A stretch of 64,000 nt of DNA, from contig DIWE01000026.1 of NCBI GenBank assembly GCA_002423435.1, positions 1-64,000 of the forward strand, written 5' to 3'. The notes below the pieces were generated by a model. The model searched no databases, was not told the origin of the DNA, and worked only from the letters and a program-made list of their open reading frames with translations. Every line of letters begins with the position of its first letter. The stretch's first letter is position 1. The translations under genes and the position numbers were made by a program. The DNA comes from Clostridiales bacterium UBA6114 (GTDB taxonomy: Bacteria; Bacillota; Clostridia; Oscillospirales; Butyricicoccaceae). Positions 43,565 through 52,299 of the stretch are shown here, piece after piece.

Positions 43565-45447
43565 ATGCGCGCCCGCCCTTTCCGCCTCTGCTCGAGGTAA
43601 ACGATCAGCACCGTTACGTCCGCCGGGCTGACCCCCGAGATCCTGGAGGCCTGCCCGAGGCTTCTGGGCTTTATCCTGTCAAGCTTTTCCCGCGCCTCAA
43701 GCCGGAGCGACGAAATGCCCCTGTAATCGATATCCTCCGGCAAAACCACGTTTTCCAGCGCGTGAAACTGCTCCGCTTCCTTCATCTGCCGGCTGATGTA
43801 GCCCTCATACCGCACCCGGATGTCGACCTGCTCGCGGATGTCCGGCGAAAGGTCGGGCCGCTCCGGATCGAACGGCGCGAGCATCTGATAGGAAAGCTGC
43901 GGCCGCCGTACAAGCTCGATCAGCCTGCAGCCCGTCGCAATCGGCGTGCTTCCGGCACTGGTCAACAGCCTGTTAAGTTCGTCCGATTCCGCGACGCCGA
44001 CCTTTGAGAGGCGCCTGATCTCGTCCTCCACCGTCCGATATTTTTCCACAACCTGTTGATATCTTTCCGCCGACACCAGTCCGACGCCGTAGCCGAAACG
44101 GCAAAGCCGCTCATCGGCATTGTCCTGGCGCAACAGCAGGCGGTACTCCGAGCGCGACGTCATCATGCGGTAGGGCTCCTTCGTGCCCTTTGTCACAATG
44201 TCGTCGATCAGCGTCCCGATATAGGAGCCCGCGCGGTCAAGGACCAGCGGCGCGTCCCCCCTGATCTTCAAAGCCGCGTTGATGCCGGCGACCAGGCCCT
44301 GCGCCGCCGCTTCCTCATAGCCCGACGTGCCGCAGAACTGGCCCGCGCCGTACAGCCCCGCAATTTTTTTCGTCTCCATCGTCGGATAGAGCTCCAGGGG
44401 ATTTACGCAGTCGTACTCGATCGCATAGGCCGAGCGCATTACCTGCGCTTTTTCAAGCCCGATCACCGAGTGGAGCACCTCAAGCTGCACGTCCTCCGGA
44501 AGGGAAGACGACAGCCCCTGGACATACATTTCCTCCGTATCAAGCCCCATCGGCTCGATAAAAAGCTGGTGCCTCTCCTTGTTCGCGAAGCGCACCACCT
44601 TATCCTCGATCGACGGACAGTAGCGCGGGCCCACCCCCTCGATCTTTCCGGAAAAAAGCGGCGAGCGGTGCAGATTGCGGCGGATGATCTCATGCGTTTT
44701 CGGGGTCGTGTACGTCAGGTGGCAGAGCGCTGCGTTTTTCGGCGGCGTTTTCGTTTCAAAGGAAAAGGGGATCACCCCTTCCTCCCCTTCCTGAACCTCC
44801 ATCCGGGAGAAATCGATGCCGCGCCTATGAATCCGCGCGGGCGTGCCCGTCTTAAAACGCATCAGCTCAAGACCAAGCGCCCTGAGTGAGGAGGTAAGCG
44901 CCGTCGCGGCGTGCATCCCGTCGGGGCCGCTCTCCTTCGTAAACTCCCCGACGATGATTTTCCCGCCGAGAAACGTGCCCGTGCAGACAATAACCGCCCT
45001 CGCCTTGTAAAAAGCGCCCGTCGCGGTGCAAACGCCCGCAACCTTTCCGTCCTCGGCTTCGATCGACACGACCTCGGCCTGCCGCAAAATCAGGTTATCC
45101 TGTTTTTCAAGCGCGTGCTTCATATAAATCCTGTAGGCGGCCCTGTCCGCCTGCGCCCGAAGGGAATGGACCGCCGGGCCCTTGCCCCGGTTTAAAAGCC
45201 TGTACTGGATGCAGGAATGGTCGGCCGCCTTGGCCATTTCCCCGCCGAGCGCGTCGATTTCCCGCACGAGCTGCCCCTTGGCCGTTCCGCCGATCGCGGG
45301 GTTGCAGGGCATGTTGCCCACGGCGTCGAGATTGATCGTAAAACAGACCGCGCGCATCGAAAGCCGGGCCGCGGCGAGCGCCGCCTCGACCCCCGCGTGG
45401 CCCGCGCCGATCACGGCAATATCAAATTCTCCGGCAGGATAAGTCAT
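43561..45447 (-). CDS. mnmG: tRNA uridine-34 carboxymethylaminomethyl enzyme MnmG (GidA)
   Basis: The FAD-dependent half of the MnmEG complex, which modifies wobble uridine 34 of several tRNAs. The 628-residue protein has an FAD-binding N-terminus AVIGAGHAGVEAALAAAR, the conserved MPCNPAIGGTAKGQLVREID, the cysteine motif near GQFCGTSGYEEAAAQGL and the C-terminal helical domain. ATG 45447 is used because the domain begins at residue 9; the longer open frame has no site. The neighbours mnmE and rsmG are the usual partners. Confidence 0.97.
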   Translation of the reverse strand: MTYPAGEFDIAVIGAGHAGVEAALAAARLSMRAVCFTINLDAVGNMPCNPAIGGTAKGQLVREIDALGGEMAKAADHSCIQYRLLNRGKGPAVHSLRAQADRAAYRIYMKHALEKQDNLILRQAEVVSIEAEDGKVAGVCTATGAFYKARAVIVCTGTFLGGKIIVGEFTKESGPDGMHAATALTSSLRALGLELMRFKTGTPARIHRRGIDFSRMEVQEGEEGVIPFSFETKTPPKNAALCHLTYTTPKTHEIIRRNLHRSPLFSGKIEGVGPRYCPSIEDKVVRFANKERHQLFIEPMGLDTEEMYVQGLSSSLPEDVQLEVLHSVIGLEKAQVMRSAYAIEYDCVNPLELYPTMETKKIAGLYGAGQFCGTSGYEEAAAQGLVAGINAALKIRGDAPLVLDRAGSYIGTLIDDIVTKGTKEPYRMMTSRSEYRLLLRQDNADERLCRFGYGVGLVSAERYQQVVEKYRTVEDEIRRLSKVGVAESDELNRLLTSAGSTPIATGCRLIELVRRPQLSYQMLAPFDPERPDLSPDIREQVDIRVRYEGYISRQMKEAEQFHALENVVLPEDIDYRGISSLRLEAREKLDRIKPRSLGQASRISGVSPADVTVLIVYLEQRRKGRARI

Positions 45448-45506
45448 CGCATTCACAACTCTCTGTATATTCCATGTAATATAATCCCGTTCGTATCGAA
45501 ATTTAC

Positions 45507-46868
45507 CTATTTCCCGACGCAAAACCGGCTGAAAATATTCTCAATAATTTCCTCGCGGACCGTCTCGCCCGTAATCTCGCCCAAAGCGGCCAGCGCCCCT
45601 TCGATATCCATCACGACGGCGTCCGGCGTCATTCCCTCCCCTATGGAGGCCGACGCATCATTGAGCCGCTCGGCCGCGCGCCTTAACGCGTTCGCCTGAC
45701 GCGCATTTGTGATGATGCTCTCCTCCGAGGCGCCCCTGTGGATCCGCGTCTTCAGGACGTCCACCAGGCGGTCAATTCCTTCCCCCGTTTTCGCGCTCAG
45801 CGCGATCACCTCGTCAAACGCCTCCTCCCGGCCGTCAAATATAAGCCTTCCGGGAAGATCCGATTTGTTGAGCACGGCGATCGACGGGATGTCCCTGCAA
45901 AGCTCCATTACCTTCAGGTCGTTTTCATCCAGAGGGCTCGACGCGTCAAAGACGCAGACGGCGAGATACGCTTCGGACAGCGCGCGCTCTGAGCGTACGA
46001 TCCCGAGGCGTTCGAGCTCGTCCGCGCTTTCGCGGATGCCCGCGGTGTCCATCAGGTGCAGGGTAAGCTCCGGCGTGCGCAGCCGCGCCTCGACAATGTC
46101 GCGGGTGGTTCCGGGGTGATGGGTGACAATGGCCTTGTCCTCGCCGCAAAGCGCGTTTAAGAGCGACGATTTCCCGACGTTCGGCTTTCCTGCGATCACA
46201 ACCGGAATGCCTTCCTTCAAAAACCGGCCGCGGTCAAAGGTCCGGTAAAGCCGGCCGATCCGCCCAATACAGTCTTCGAGGACCTCTTTTGCCTTGTCCA
46301 GCATAAAGGGGTCGACGCCTTCATCCGGGAAATCGACGGCCGCGTAGAAATGGGACACCAGCTGGAGGAGCTCTCCGCGCACGCTTTTGAGCGTTTCCCC
46401 GAGGGCGCCCTTAAGCTGGGCGGCCGCGTTTCTCACCTCGGCGGCGCTCTCCGCCGAGATCAGGTCGGCCACCGCCTCCGCCTCAAAAAGGTCCATTCTG
46501 CCGTTTAGGAAAGCCCGCTTTGTGAACTCCCCCGCCTCGGCGGGCCTGACCCCGTGCGCATAGAGATTCGACAGAACCTCCGCGACCAGCGCCTGCGAGC
46601 CGTGACAGTTGATTTCGACGACGTCTTCCCCGGTATAGCTTCGCGGCCCCTTTACAAAAAAAGCGGTGCAGAAATCAAGCGTGCGGCCGCAGGCGTCCGA
46701 AAACTCGCCGTAATAGACCGTGCGCGGCTTGAGCGACGAAAAGGAAGCGCCGTTTTTCGGATGAAAGAAAAAGTCCGCGGCCGATATCGCCTCCGGCCCG
46801 CTCAAGCGAACGATCGCGATCGCGCCGGCGCCCGGCGCCGTGGAACATGCGGCGATTGTCGCGCTCAT
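45507..46868 (-). CDS. mnmE: tRNA modification GTPase MnmE (TrmE)
   Basis: The GTPase partner of MnmG in wobble-uridine modification. The 453-residue protein has an N-terminal tetrahydrofolate-binding domain (IAACSTAPGAGAIAIVRLSG) and a G domain with AGKPNVGKSSLLNAL, DTAGIRES and NKSD. It ends with the invariant C-terminus FCVGK, whose Cys is functionally important. ATG 46868 follows GGGGAGGGGAG. A terminator separates it from jag, so it has its own promoter region. Confidence 0.97.
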   Translation of the reverse strand: MSATIAACSTAPGAGAIAIVRLSGPEAISAADFFFHPKNGASFSSLKPRTVYYGEFSDACGRTLDFCTAFFVKGPRSYTGEDVVEINCHGSQALVAEVLSNLYAHGVRPAEAGEFTKRAFLNGRMDLFEAEAVADLISAESAAEVRNAAAQLKGALGETLKSVRGELLQLVSHFYAAVDFPDEGVDPFMLDKAKEVLEDCIGRIGRLYRTFDRGRFLKEGIPVVIAGKPNVGKSSLLNALCGEDKAIVTHHPGTTRDIVEARLRTPELTLHLMDTAGIRESADELERLGIVRSERALSEAYLAVCVFDASSPLDENDLKVMELCRDIPSIAVLNKSDLPGRLIFDGREEAFDEVIALSAKTGEGIDRLVDVLKTRIHRGASEESIITNARQANALRRAAERLNDASASIGEGMTPDAVVMDIEGALAALGEITGETVREEIIENIFSRFCVGK

Positions 46869-46980
46869 TTTTCTCCCCTCCCCAAAGATTGATCTCATAT
46901 GAATGCGATCTTTCCCGCGTTTGACCCGGCTCAGATCCCTTAATAACAGACCGTTTGCCCAGTAGAACTATTTTATACCC

Positions 46981-47010
46981 AAAAAAACCGGCGGGCAACT
47001 CCCCCGCCGG
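46981..47010 (-). terminator. Terminator after jag
   Basis: Stem CCGGCGGG / CCCGCCGG (46988-46995 and 47003-47010), 7-base loop, T7 on the minus strand, 21 bases past the jag stop. Confidence 0.92.
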
Positions 47011-47030
47011 CCGTCTCATAAAATCTTGTG

Positions 47031-47942
47031 TCAGTTGCTGTTTCTTCTCACGGACTGGCCGCTGTTTTTCTGCGCGCCTGCCAATGTAACGACGATGCGC
47101 CGATTCGGCTCGCTTCCGGTGGAATAGGTCGTGATTCCCCGGTAATCCTGGAGCGCCGAGTGAATGATGCGCCGCTCGTATGGGTTCATCGGCTCGAGCG
47201 TCATGCTTTTCTTGTATTTTATCACTTTTCCGGCGATCTTCCTCGCAAGCCTCACGAGGGATTCCTCGCGCTTGGCCCGGTAATTTTCCGTGTCGATCAG
47301 GATGCGGTAATGCTTATCCTCGCCGCGGTTTACAACCAGTGAGCAAAGATACTGCATTGCGTCGAGCGTGTCGCCGCGCCGCCCGATGATAACACCCATC
47401 GAATCGCCCAGAAGCTCCATGGAAATATTGCCGTCGGAATCCTCCTTGACGTCGATTCCGGCCGTTATGCCGAAATACGGCAGAAGGCCGGATATAAACT
47501 CCCTCGCCTTCCGGGACGCCTCCGAGTGCGCGGGCACAAACACCGACGCGCTCTTTTTTTCAGCCTGCCCGGCCGTCTTCTGGTTCGATGTACAGTCGCT
47601 CTGCGCTTTTTGCGCGGGCACCGGGGGCTGGTCCTCCGTTCTCGCTTTGGGCTTTGGCTGAAGGGGCTGCAGCCTCGCTTTTTGCGGCTGGGGCTGCGGT
47701 CTTATCTGCGGCTGGGGCCTTGCCGGTTTTTCTTCCGGCTCCGGCGCCGGCTCGTAATAGGACACCCTGACGCGCGCGGGAGAAGCGCCGATCCCTAAAA
47801 AACCGGACCTCGGTTTATCGATGATCTCGACCGTGACGTCGTCGCGGTCCTTGTTTATTCTTTTGAGGACCGCCTCAATCGCCGCGTTGATCGTAGCGCC
47901 GGTTCCTTCCTCCACTTTCTGCACTTCAGGGATATTACTCAT
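47031..47942 (-). CDS. jag: RNA-binding protein Jag (SpoIIIJ-associated, KhpB)
   Basis: An RNA-binding protein encoded with the membrane insertase. The 303-residue protein has an N-terminal Jag-N domain (RSGFLGIGASPARVRVSY), a long Pro/Gln/Lys-rich linker (about 70-135), a KH domain with GVIIGRRGDTLDAMQYL and a C-terminal R3H domain (MNPYERRIIHSAL). ATG 47942 overlaps the yidC end by 8 bases. The linker is unusually long and basic for the family. A role in cell-wall and division control through small RNAs is known in related Firmicutes. Confidence 0.94.
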   Translation of the reverse strand: MSNIPEVQKVEEGTGATINAAIEAVLKRINKDRDDVTVEIIDKPRSGFLGIGASPARVRVSYYEPAPEPEEKPARPQPQIRPQPQPQKARLQPLQPKPKARTEDQPPVPAQKAQSDCTSNQKTAGQAEKKSASVFVPAHSEASRKAREFISGLLPYFGITAGIDVKEDSDGNISMELLGDSMGVIIGRRGDTLDAMQYLCSLVVNRGEDKHYRILIDTENYRAKREESLVRLARKIAGKVIKYKKSMTLEPMNPYERRIIHSALQDYRGITTYSTGSEPNRRIVVTLAGAQKNSGQSVRRNSN

Positions 47943-48867
47943 CTGTCTTTTCCTCCTTGGATGCTTCAAGCTCCTTTTTCAGCGCCTTTTTCCGCTTCTT
48001 CTCCTCAAGTTCGGCTTCCTTCTTCTTCATTTTCTTAATAAAATACTTTGAAAGCGCATATTCCTGAGCAGCGCCGAATAAATTGCTCGCAATCCAGTAG
48101 AGCCCGACGCCGGTCGGAAACATAAAGGAAAACCATACGGACATGAGCGGCATCATATACATCATCATCGCGGTATTCTGTCCGCCCTGCATCGGCCCGC
48201 CCGTAATTTTTTCCTGCATTTTCATCGTGATATGGCTCATCAGAAATGCGGTAATCCCCGAAAGCACGGGGATAATCAAAAGCACGAGGGAAAAATCCGG
48301 ATTGGACGGATTCCACTGCGGCGTTGCAGCAAGATTCAGTCCCAAAAAATTAAAATGGATCTCAAAAATGTTCGACGAAATATCGGCGACCTTCGAAAGG
48401 TTGCCCTGAAGGGCGTTTGCAACGCCGATTTCGATCACATTCAGATGCGCGCCGATGATTTTGCTCATATCCATGCCGAGGCGCTCGGCGACCTGGCTTA
48501 TCTGCAGCGGTGTGAGAAGCATCAAAAAGGAGAGCGGGCGGACAATCACATAATAAAGCCCGATCATGATCGGAAAGGTAATCAAAGTGGGCAGACAGCT
48601 CCCGGCGGGGTTTACGCCCTCCGCCTTGTAAAGCCGTTCCACCTCCTGCTGGTATCTTTGCCTGTCCGTGGCATATTTTTTCTGCAGGTCCTTGAGCTTG
48701 GGCTGAATCCTCTGCACATCGATCATCGCGCTCTTTGACTTGATGCTCAAGGGCAAAATCAAAAGCTTCGTCAAAATGGTAAACAGAATGATTGAAAAGC
48801 CATACGACCCGACAAATTCAAGAATATATCGAAGTACATACCCGAACGGAATCGAAATATAATCCAT
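47935..48867 (-). CDS. yidC: Membrane protein insertase YidC/Oxa1 (SpoIIIJ)
   Basis: Inserts and folds membrane proteins. The 310-residue Gram-positive-size protein lacks the large periplasmic domain of proteobacterial YidC. Five membrane segments are visible: GSYGFSIILFTILTKLLILP, TLITFPIMIGLYYVIV, SLVLLIIPVLSGITAFLMS and LMSVWFSFMFPTGVGLYWI among them. The basic tail (KKRKKALKKELEASKEE) suits ribosome binding. It overlaps jag. Only one yidC copy is seen. Confidence 0.96.
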   Translation of the reverse strand: MDYISIPFGYVLRYILEFVGSYGFSIILFTILTKLLILPLSIKSKSAMIDVQRIQPKLKDLQKKYATDRQRYQQEVERLYKAEGVNPAGSCLPTLITFPIMIGLYYVIVRPLSFLMLLTPLQISQVAERLGMDMSKIIGAHLNVIEIGVANALQGNLSKVADISSNIFEIHFNFLGLNLAATPQWNPSNPDFSLVLLIIPVLSGITAFLMSHITMKMQEKITGGPMQGGQNTAMMMYMMPLMSVWFSFMFPTGVGLYWIASNLFGAAQEYALSKYFIKKMKKKEAELEEKKRKKALKKELEASKEEKTDE

Positions 48868-48932
48868 TATTAACTTCCCTCCATTATGGAGTGTTTACAC
48901 GAGATTAAAGCGAGAGTCGAACCGAACCCGCC

Positions 48933-49145
48933 TTAAGGAACGGGGTCGTAGCCCCCGCGCGAAAAGGGATTGCACCGCAAAAGCCTCCAAAACGCCAAAA
49001 GCCCGCCTTTTAGCGCGCCGTGCTTTTCCACCGCCAAAAGAGCATATTCCGAGCAGCACGGAATATAGCGGCAGCTGGGAGCTGTTTTCAGCCCCGAAAA
49101 ATACGTTCTGTAAAAACGAATCAAAATCAAAATGAGTTTTTTCAT
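48933..49145 (-). CDS. yidD: Membrane protein insertion efficiency factor YidD
   Basis: A 70-residue protein with the three conserved cysteines and the motif CRYIPCCSEYALLAVEKHGAL, then RLLRCNPFSRGGYDPVP. It helps YidC-dependent insertion at the inner membrane. It overlaps rnpA by 4 bases and precedes yidC, the universal arrangement. Confidence 0.95.
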   Translation of the reverse strand: MKKLILILIRFYRTYFSGLKTAPSCRYIPCCSEYALLAVEKHGALKGGLLAFWRLLRCNPFSRGGYDPVP

Positions 49146-49486
49146 TCTTTTTCTTTCATCATAGACAGTGCATGAAACACTTTGAGTATCGCCTGTTCAA
49201 TCGCCCTAAACGGCGCATCCGCCGCGCGCTGCCTTGCGACAATCACAATATCGAATCCAATTCGGAATGCATCCTCATGCAAGCGGTAAGCCTCTTTGAT
49301 GCGGCGGCGGATCCGGTTTCTCAGCACCGCTCCCCCGAGCTTTACGCTGACGGTAACGCCGAGTCGGTTTGCCCTTAACCGGTTTCTTCTGCAATACACT
49401 GCGATATACGGGCCCGCGCCGCTTTTGCCCGAGCGGTAAAGGCGCGTAAAGTCCCGGTTTTCCGTGAGCGATTCGGTAAACTTCAT
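49142..49486 (-). CDS. rnpA: Ribonuclease P protein component
   Basis: The protein subunit of RNase P, which matures the 5' end of tRNAs with the catalytic RNA. The 114-residue protein has the RNR motif region LGGAVLRNRIRRRIKEAYRL and the N-terminal ENRDFTRLYRSGKSG. It sits between rpmH and yidD as in most bacteria. The RNA subunit gene is not in the window. Confidence 0.95.
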   Translation of the reverse strand: MKFTESLTENRDFTRLYRSGKSGAGPYIAVYCRRNRLRANRLGVTVSVKLGGAVLRNRIRRRIKEAYRLHEDAFRIGFDIVIVARQRAADAPFRAIEQAILKVFHALSMMKEKE

Positions 49487-49543
49487 CGAAAACCTTCTCT
49501 CCCCGGAAGCAAAATAGATAAAACGGCAAAAGAAAACCCGATA

Positions 49544-49678
49544 TTAATGGGTCAGCCTCGCTCTGGCTTTTGCGCGTCTTCTCGAAAGGACCTTCCTCCC
49601 GTTCTTCGTAGCCATTCTCTTTCTGAAACCATGCACCTTGCTGCGATGGCGCTTTTTCGGCTGGTATGTTCTGAGCAC
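49544..49678 (-). CDS. rpmH: 50S ribosomal protein L34
   Basis: A 44-residue protein that reads LRTYQPKKRHRSKVHGF, then RKRMATKNGRKVLSRRRAKA and RARLTH, the full L34 pattern. The start is GTG 49676-49678, preceded by GGGGGGTG; most L34 genes start with ATG and Lys as second residue, here Leu. It heads the rpmH-rnpA-yidD-yidC-jag block. In many Firmicutes dnaA lies divergently upstream; here iscU follows instead. Confidence 0.95.
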   Translation of the reverse strand: MLRTYQPKKRHRSKVHGFRKRMATKNGRKVLSRRRAKARARLTH

Positions 49679-49831
49679 TTTCTTACACCCCCCATGGCCT
49701 TATTATACAGGCGTCGAAATACCTGCAAAAAATACAATGATGCGCGATTGCCGGCTGACAATTGCGCATTTTGTATTATATCTTAAATGAAACATTTATG
49801 TCAACATAATTTTGGCCGGGAACGCTTTGCC

Positions 49832-49890
49832 GCAGTCCGTGCCGTTTTCGCTCAGGTCCCCGGGATCTGTGCAAAAACGGCACGGACTGC
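49832..49890. repeat. Long inverted repeat between iscU and rpmH
   Basis: Perfect 17-base arms GCAGTCCGTGCCGTTTT (49832-49848) and its complement (49874-49890) around a 25-base loop. There is no T run, so it is not a standard terminator. It fills the gap 49679-49972, where no gene is found. It could serve as an attenuating structure, an end of the iscU transcript or a binding site. Confidence 0.7.
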
Positions 49891-49972
49891 TCCCAAAACG
49901 GCATCTCGTGTATAGACGATTCGTATTATATGATTCAAATAATACGTTACGTAAAATAAATCGCGCGGTTTT

Positions 49973-50401
49973 CTATTCTTTTCCGCAGCTTTGGCATTCT
50001 CCCGCGCACCCGATGATCGGCGTCGGGTCGACGCCTTTTCTTTTGTAATAATCCGCGATCGCGGATTTGAGCGCCTCCTCGGCCAGCACCGAGCAGTGAA
50101 CCTTGACCGGCGGCAGCCCCTCGAGCGCCTCCATGACCGCGGTGTTTGTCAGCTTCAGCGCCTCCTGAATCGATTTGCCCTTGACAAGCTCCGTCGCCAT
50201 CGAGCTTGTCGCGACCGCCGCGCCGCAGCCGAAAGTCTTGAACTTGATATCCGTAATAATATCATTGTCAATCTTCAAATAGATTTTCATGATATCCCCA
50301 CATTTTAAGTTGCCCACCTCGCCGACCGCGTCCGCGTCTTCGATCTCGCCGACGTTCCGGGGGTTCTTAAAATGATCCATTACCTTGTCACTGTACATCA
50401 T
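49973..50401 (-). CDS. iscU: Iron-sulfur cluster scaffold protein IscU/NifU
   Basis: Assembles Fe-S clusters from sulfur delivered by the cysteine desulfurase. The 142-residue protein has three conserved cysteines in NLKCGDIMKIYL, KFKTFGCGAAVATSSM and KVHCSVLAEEAL. It starts MMYSDKVMDHFKNPRNVGEI. The C-terminal tail adds CAGECQSC, a feature of Clostridia NifU-like scaffolds. It follows iscS by 33 bases in one operon. Confidence 0.95.
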   Translation of the reverse strand: MMYSDKVMDHFKNPRNVGEIEDADAVGEVGNLKCGDIMKIYLKIDNDIITDIKFKTFGCGAAVATSSMATELVKGKSIQEALKLTNTAVMEALEGLPPVKVHCSVLAEEALKSAIADYYKRKGVDPTPIIGCAGECQSCGKE

Positions 50402-50434
50402 TTCGTATTCGTCTCCTAATTATTCACTCTGTTT

Positions 50435-51628
50435 TTACTCTTTTAATCCAACCGGGCACTGCTTTTTTGCATCCCAGACGGGAGACATGGAGCGAAGTCT
50501 CCGGGCGATCTGGGGAAGCTTCTCCAGAATATAATCGACATCCTCCCCGGTATTCTGTATCCCGAGCGTAAGGCGCAGCGACCCGTGCGCGATATCGTGC
50601 GAAAGCCCGATCCCGGTCAGCACATGGGACGGGTCGAGCGAGCCCGTCGAGCACGCGGAGCCGGTGGAGGCGCAGATGCCGTCCAAATCGAGCATCAGCA
50701 CGAGCGACTCCCCTTCGATCGCCTCGATCACAAAGCTTGCCGTTCCCGGCAGGCGTTTTGTCGGATGTCCGGTAAGCCGGCTGTACGGGATCGCTTCGAG
50801 CACCCCGTCGATCAGGTGTTTACTAAGCTCATTTAAGCGGCGGATGTTGTCCTCCATGTGTTTTTCCGCTTCCTCGGCCGCCTTTCCGAGCGCCACGATC
50901 GAAGCGACGTTTTCCGTGCCCGAGCGCAGGTTCCGCTCCTGTCCGCCGCCCTCGATAATCGGATTGATCAGGACCCCCTTGCGGATGAAAAGCGCGCCGA
51001 CCCCTTTGGGTGCGTTTAATTTATGTCCTGAAAGCGACAGCAGGTCGATCTTCATCTCGGCTACGTTTAACGGGATGTGCCCCGTCGCCTGGACGGCGTC
51101 GGTGTGGAACAGGACGCCATTTTCGCGGCAGAGCTCCCCGATCTCCCGGACCGGCTCGATGGTGCCGACCTCGTTGTTCGCCGCCATGATGGAAACAAGC
51201 GCCGTGTCGGGGCGGATCGCCGCTTTGAGCTCCTCGAGGGATATCAGCCCAAAATGGTCCACCGGGAGATAGGTGACCGAGAACCCTTCCTTTTCAAGCG
51301 CCTTCGCCGTGTGCAAAATCGCGTGATGCTCAATCGTTGAAATGATCAGGTGCCTGCCCCTCGCCTTTTTGGAGTGCAGCACGCCCTTTAAGGCCATGTT
51401 GTCCGCTTCCGTGCCCGAGCCGGTAAAAATAATCTCCGAGCTCTGCGCCCCGATCAAAGAGGCCACCTTGTCGCGCGCCTCCATGATCGCCTTTCGGCTC
51501 GACCTGCCGATCGAATACAGGGAAGAGGCGTTTCCGTAATTTCCCTCAAGATACGGAAGCATCGCGGAAAGGACCGGCTCGGAGACCGGTGTAGTCGCCG
51601 CGTTGTCCGCATATACAAAACGTTCCAT
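50435..51628 (-). CDS. iscS: Cysteine desulfurase (IscS/NifS family)
   Basis: Takes sulfur from cysteine for cluster assembly, using pyridoxal phosphate. The 397-residue protein begins MERFVYADNAATTPVSEPV. PLP residues are HHAI, the Lys in LSGHKLNAPKGVGALF and the mobile Cys loop ASTGSACSTG. ATG 51628 has GGAGAG 7 bases upstream; the longer open frame is not conserved. It forms an operon with iscU. A promoter with an inverted-repeat operator lies 190 bases upstream. Confidence 0.95.
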   Translation of the reverse strand: MERFVYADNAATTPVSEPVLSAMLPYLEGNYGNASSLYSIGRSSRKAIMEARDKVASLIGAQSSEIIFTGSGTEADNMALKGVLHSKKARGRHLIISTIEHHAILHTAKALEKEGFSVTYLPVDHFGLISLEELKAAIRPDTALVSIMAANNEVGTIEPVREIGELCRENGVLFHTDAVQATGHIPLNVAEMKIDLLSLSGHKLNAPKGVGALFIRKGVLINPIIEGGGQERNLRSGTENVASIVALGKAAEEAEKHMEDNIRRLNELSKHLIDGVLEAIPYSRLTGHPTKRLPGTASFVIEAIEGESLVLMLDLDGICASTGSACSTGSLDPSHVLTGIGLSHDIAHGSLRLTLGIQNTGEDVDYILEKLPQIARRLRSMSPVWDAKKQCPVGLKE

Positions 51629-51815
51629 ATCACTCTCCATCCACCGCTCTAAGCAAAACGCCGATACAGGCCGAAACGCAATCAAAGCCTTAGGGCATAT
51701 GCCGCGGCTGCCGCTGAATGAAAGCGAGCGGCGCGCCGAATTTGAAAGATCCCGTAAAGCGCAAAGGCTTTTTGAGAATCCGAACAGCACCTTTTGCGGG
51801 GTTTTGTCCAAACAC

Positions 51816-51844
51816 AATATACACCTTATTGGTATAGATTTCAA
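51816..51844 (-). promoter_or_regulatory. Promoter of iscS-iscU with operator-like inverted repeat
   Basis: TTGAAA (51839-51844), 17 bases and TATATT (51816-51821) on the minus strand. The spacer holds ATACC-AATAA-GGTGTAT (51819-51835), an inverted repeat like Rrf2/IscR-type operators. No Rrf2-family gene is in the window. About 187 bases of leader follow before iscS, without a gene. Confidence 0.6.
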
Positions 51845-51852
51845 CCCCTAAT

Positions 51853-52299
51853 TTATTTTTTTCTTTCAAACTGCCTCGACTCCCTGACCGCGAGGGCGTC
51901 GCAGCGGTTGTTGCGCTCGTTGTCCGCGTGTCCCCTGACCCAGATGAATTCCACCTTATGCGTCTTTAAGAGGGAAAGCAGCGCCTCCCAAAGGTCGGCG
52001 TTTAAGGCGGGCTCCTTGCTGTTTCGCATCCAGCCGTTTGCCTGCCATTTCAGGGCCCAGCCCTCGCTGACCGCGCGGACGACATAGCTCGAGTCGGAGT
52101 AAAGGGACACCTCGCAGGGCTCCTTTAAGCTTTTCAAGGCCTCGATGACGGCGAGAAGCTCCATCCGGTTGTTCGTCGTCTGTATCTCTCCGCCCGACAG
52201 CTCCTTTTCAAGCCCGTTGTATTCCAGAATGGCCCCCCAGCCGCCCGGCCCGGGGTTTCCCGAGCAGGCGCCGTCGGTATAGATATTAACCTTCTTCAT
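51853..52299 (-). CDS. rnhA: Ribonuclease HI
   Basis: Cuts RNA in RNA-DNA hybrids. The 148-residue protein has all catalytic acidic residues: IYTDGACSGNPGPGGWGAIL, NNRMELLAVIEAL, SLYSDSSYVVRAV and the loop VRGHADNERNNRCDALA. ATG 52299 begins the domain and overlaps the gyrA end by 14 bases. It lies downstream of gyrA on the same transcript. Confidence 0.96.
   Translation of the reverse strand: MKKVNIYTDGACSGNPGPGGWGAILEYNGLEKELSGGEIQTTNNRMELLAVIEALKSLKEPCEVSLYSDSSYVVRAVSEGWALKWQANGWMRNSKEPALNADLWEALLSLLKTHKVEFIWVRGHADNERNNRCDALAVRESRQFERKK

Noticed and set aside
44056..44889. A 277-codon plus-strand frame opposite mnmG
   Set aside because: It is Arg/His-rich shadow composition against a conserved core gene.
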